From the NCBI GenBank assembly GCA_051650105.1, contig JBOFIJ010000011.1:1-58309 (forward strand): DNA of 58,309 nt, in the 5' to 3' direction. The position numbers were made by a program, and so were the translations under genes. A model generated the notes under the pieces. It saw only the letters and a list, made by a program, of their open reading frames with translations. It did not search any database and was not told the DNA's origin. The DNA comes from CAMWXW01 sp051650105. GTDB taxonomy: Bacteria; Desulfobacterota; Desulfovibrionia; Desulfovibrionales; Desulfovibrionaceae. Of the stretch, positions 57,524-58,309 are shown piece after piece (position 1 is the stretch's first letter; each line of letters begins with the position of its first letter).

Positions 57524-58309
57524 ACATATTTCTGTTATACTTCAAGGCCCAGTTCAGCAGAATATAACTAAACAATCTATACAATCTGTGCGCAAATATC
57601 TTCCACATGCAGAATGTATTCTTTCCACCTGGGAAGAAGAAGATACCACTGCTCTTGATACAGATACCATATTACGACACAAAAAACCAATGGCATATAA
57701 GCTTTCTAGCCATGATAACTCTCCTTACAATAATGTTAATCTCCAAATTCTATCCACCCAAAAAGGCTTAGAGAAAGCACGCGGAGAGTATAGCTTAAAA
57801 TTGAGAACAGATTTTATATTATCGGGGAATACCTTTCTACAATATTTTTCCCAGTATGAAGAGAATGATCCACAATATACAATATTTGATAAAAAAATAT
57901 TGTGCCCCAGTTATTTTACAAGAAATCCGAGAATATCCTTTATGTATCACCCCTCAGATATTGCTTTTTTTGGATGCACAAAAGATATAATAAATTTATA
58001 TAATGTGCCATTTCTGGAAGAAAAAGACGTTACTTATTATGAATATAGTGGTTATTTATATAATAAATTTGTTCCAGAACAACATATTTTTATACATTGC
58101 CTTCTTAATAATAAGCACAACATAACATTGCAACATAGTAGAGATAAAGATGATATGCACATTGAACAGACAGAGCGATATTTTGCCTCAAATTTTGTTT
58201 TTTTGAATTGGCAACAATATAATTTACTTGTGCCAGAAAAATTTAAAAAGGGTATGTCTAATGATTTTATATCCTGTGTTACACACGTAGAGTGGCAGCG
58301 CTTATATAA
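57510..58309 (+). CDS. WavE-family LPS-synthesis protein (C-terminus beyond window)
   Basis: ATG 57510 lies inside the end of the GT2 gene. The frame is open to the last base, so at least 266 codons are present and no stop is seen. The N-terminus ISVILQGPVQ followed by SIQSVRKYLPHAECILSTWE is the WavE signature. KARGEYSLKLRTDFIL is the conserved central region. WavE proteins are putative glycosyltransferases in LPS core or O-antigen loci, first named in Vibrio cholerae. The downstream end is cut by the window. Confidence 0.88.
   Translation, partial: MIHSKHISVILQGPVQQNITKQSIQSVRKYLPHAECILSTWEEEDTTALDTDTILRHKKPMAYKLSSHDNSPYNNVNLQILSTQKGLEKARGEYSLKLRTDFILSGNTFLQYFSQYEENDPQYTIFDKKILCPSYFTRNPRISFMYHPSDIAFFGCTKDIINLYNVPFLEEKDVTYYEYSGYLYNKFVPEQHIFIHCLLNNKHNITLQHSRDKDDMHIEQTERYFASNFVFLNWQQYNLLVPEKFKKGMSNDFISCVTHVEWQRLY

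Overview
The window is AT-rich (roughly one third G+C by eye) and reads as part of a chromosome from a host-associated, reductively evolving relative of Desulfovibrionaceae, most like Lawsonia. The polynucleotide phosphorylase resembles Desulfovibrio versions, and a Yersinia-type SctX-SctY-SctV type III secretion block is present. There are many 0.4-1.3 kb spacers with no detectable gene, and several genes are broken by single lesions. The family-level placement is inference; nothing here fixes the species.

Layout. 1-7 kb: a C-terminal fragment at the edge, an outer-membrane barrel, a DUF4139 protein, tRNA-Ser(GCU) and a dicarboxylate/glutamate-type symporter. 7-12.4 kb: a type II-C-like CRISPR locus (cas9-cas1-cas2) followed by a convergent tracrRNA candidate. 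cas9 carries an in-frame TGA at a Trp position and a one-base deletion in an A tract, and no CRISPR array is visible anywhere in the window. 12.9-19.5 kb: a HugZ-like haem oxygenase, a methyltransferase, catalase with a promoter/operator, and a membrane metal-dependent hydrolase. 19.5-28 kb: a double-domain M16 peptidase, a heptosyltransferase, an Rsm22-like methyltransferase, two small helical proteins, Psd and PssA for phosphatidylethanolamine, and a CYTH protein. 28.7-36.1 kb: HIT, IHF, QueD, a PAS-GGDEF-EAL protein, CheB, CheR and ComM. 36.2-43.4 kb: a 160-bp MITE-like inverted repeat, a UvrD/PcrA helicase with a possibly leaderless start, an AMIN protein, PNPase, a lipoprotein and tRNA-Ala(UGC).

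43.7-50.8 kb is a type III secretion region. Two candidate effector loci come first, both interrupted by stops or a frameshift. A class I chaperone (SycN-like), SctX, SctY and the export gate SctV follow. 51.2 kb to the end is a tightly coupled surface-polysaccharide operon with ATGA and ATGTTAA overlaps. It encodes two nucleotidyltransferase-like proteins, a GDPD-like protein, a HAD phosphatase, a cupin, two GT2 proteins (one lacking its DXD), a further glycosyltransferase-like protein and a WavE-like protein running off the window.

The genes together suggest an intracellular or closely host-associated Gram-negative: protein injection (T3SS), peroxide and haem handling (KatA, HugZ), LPS elaboration (GT9 and the terminal cluster) and second-messenger/chemotaxis signalling, with CRISPR interference apparently lost.
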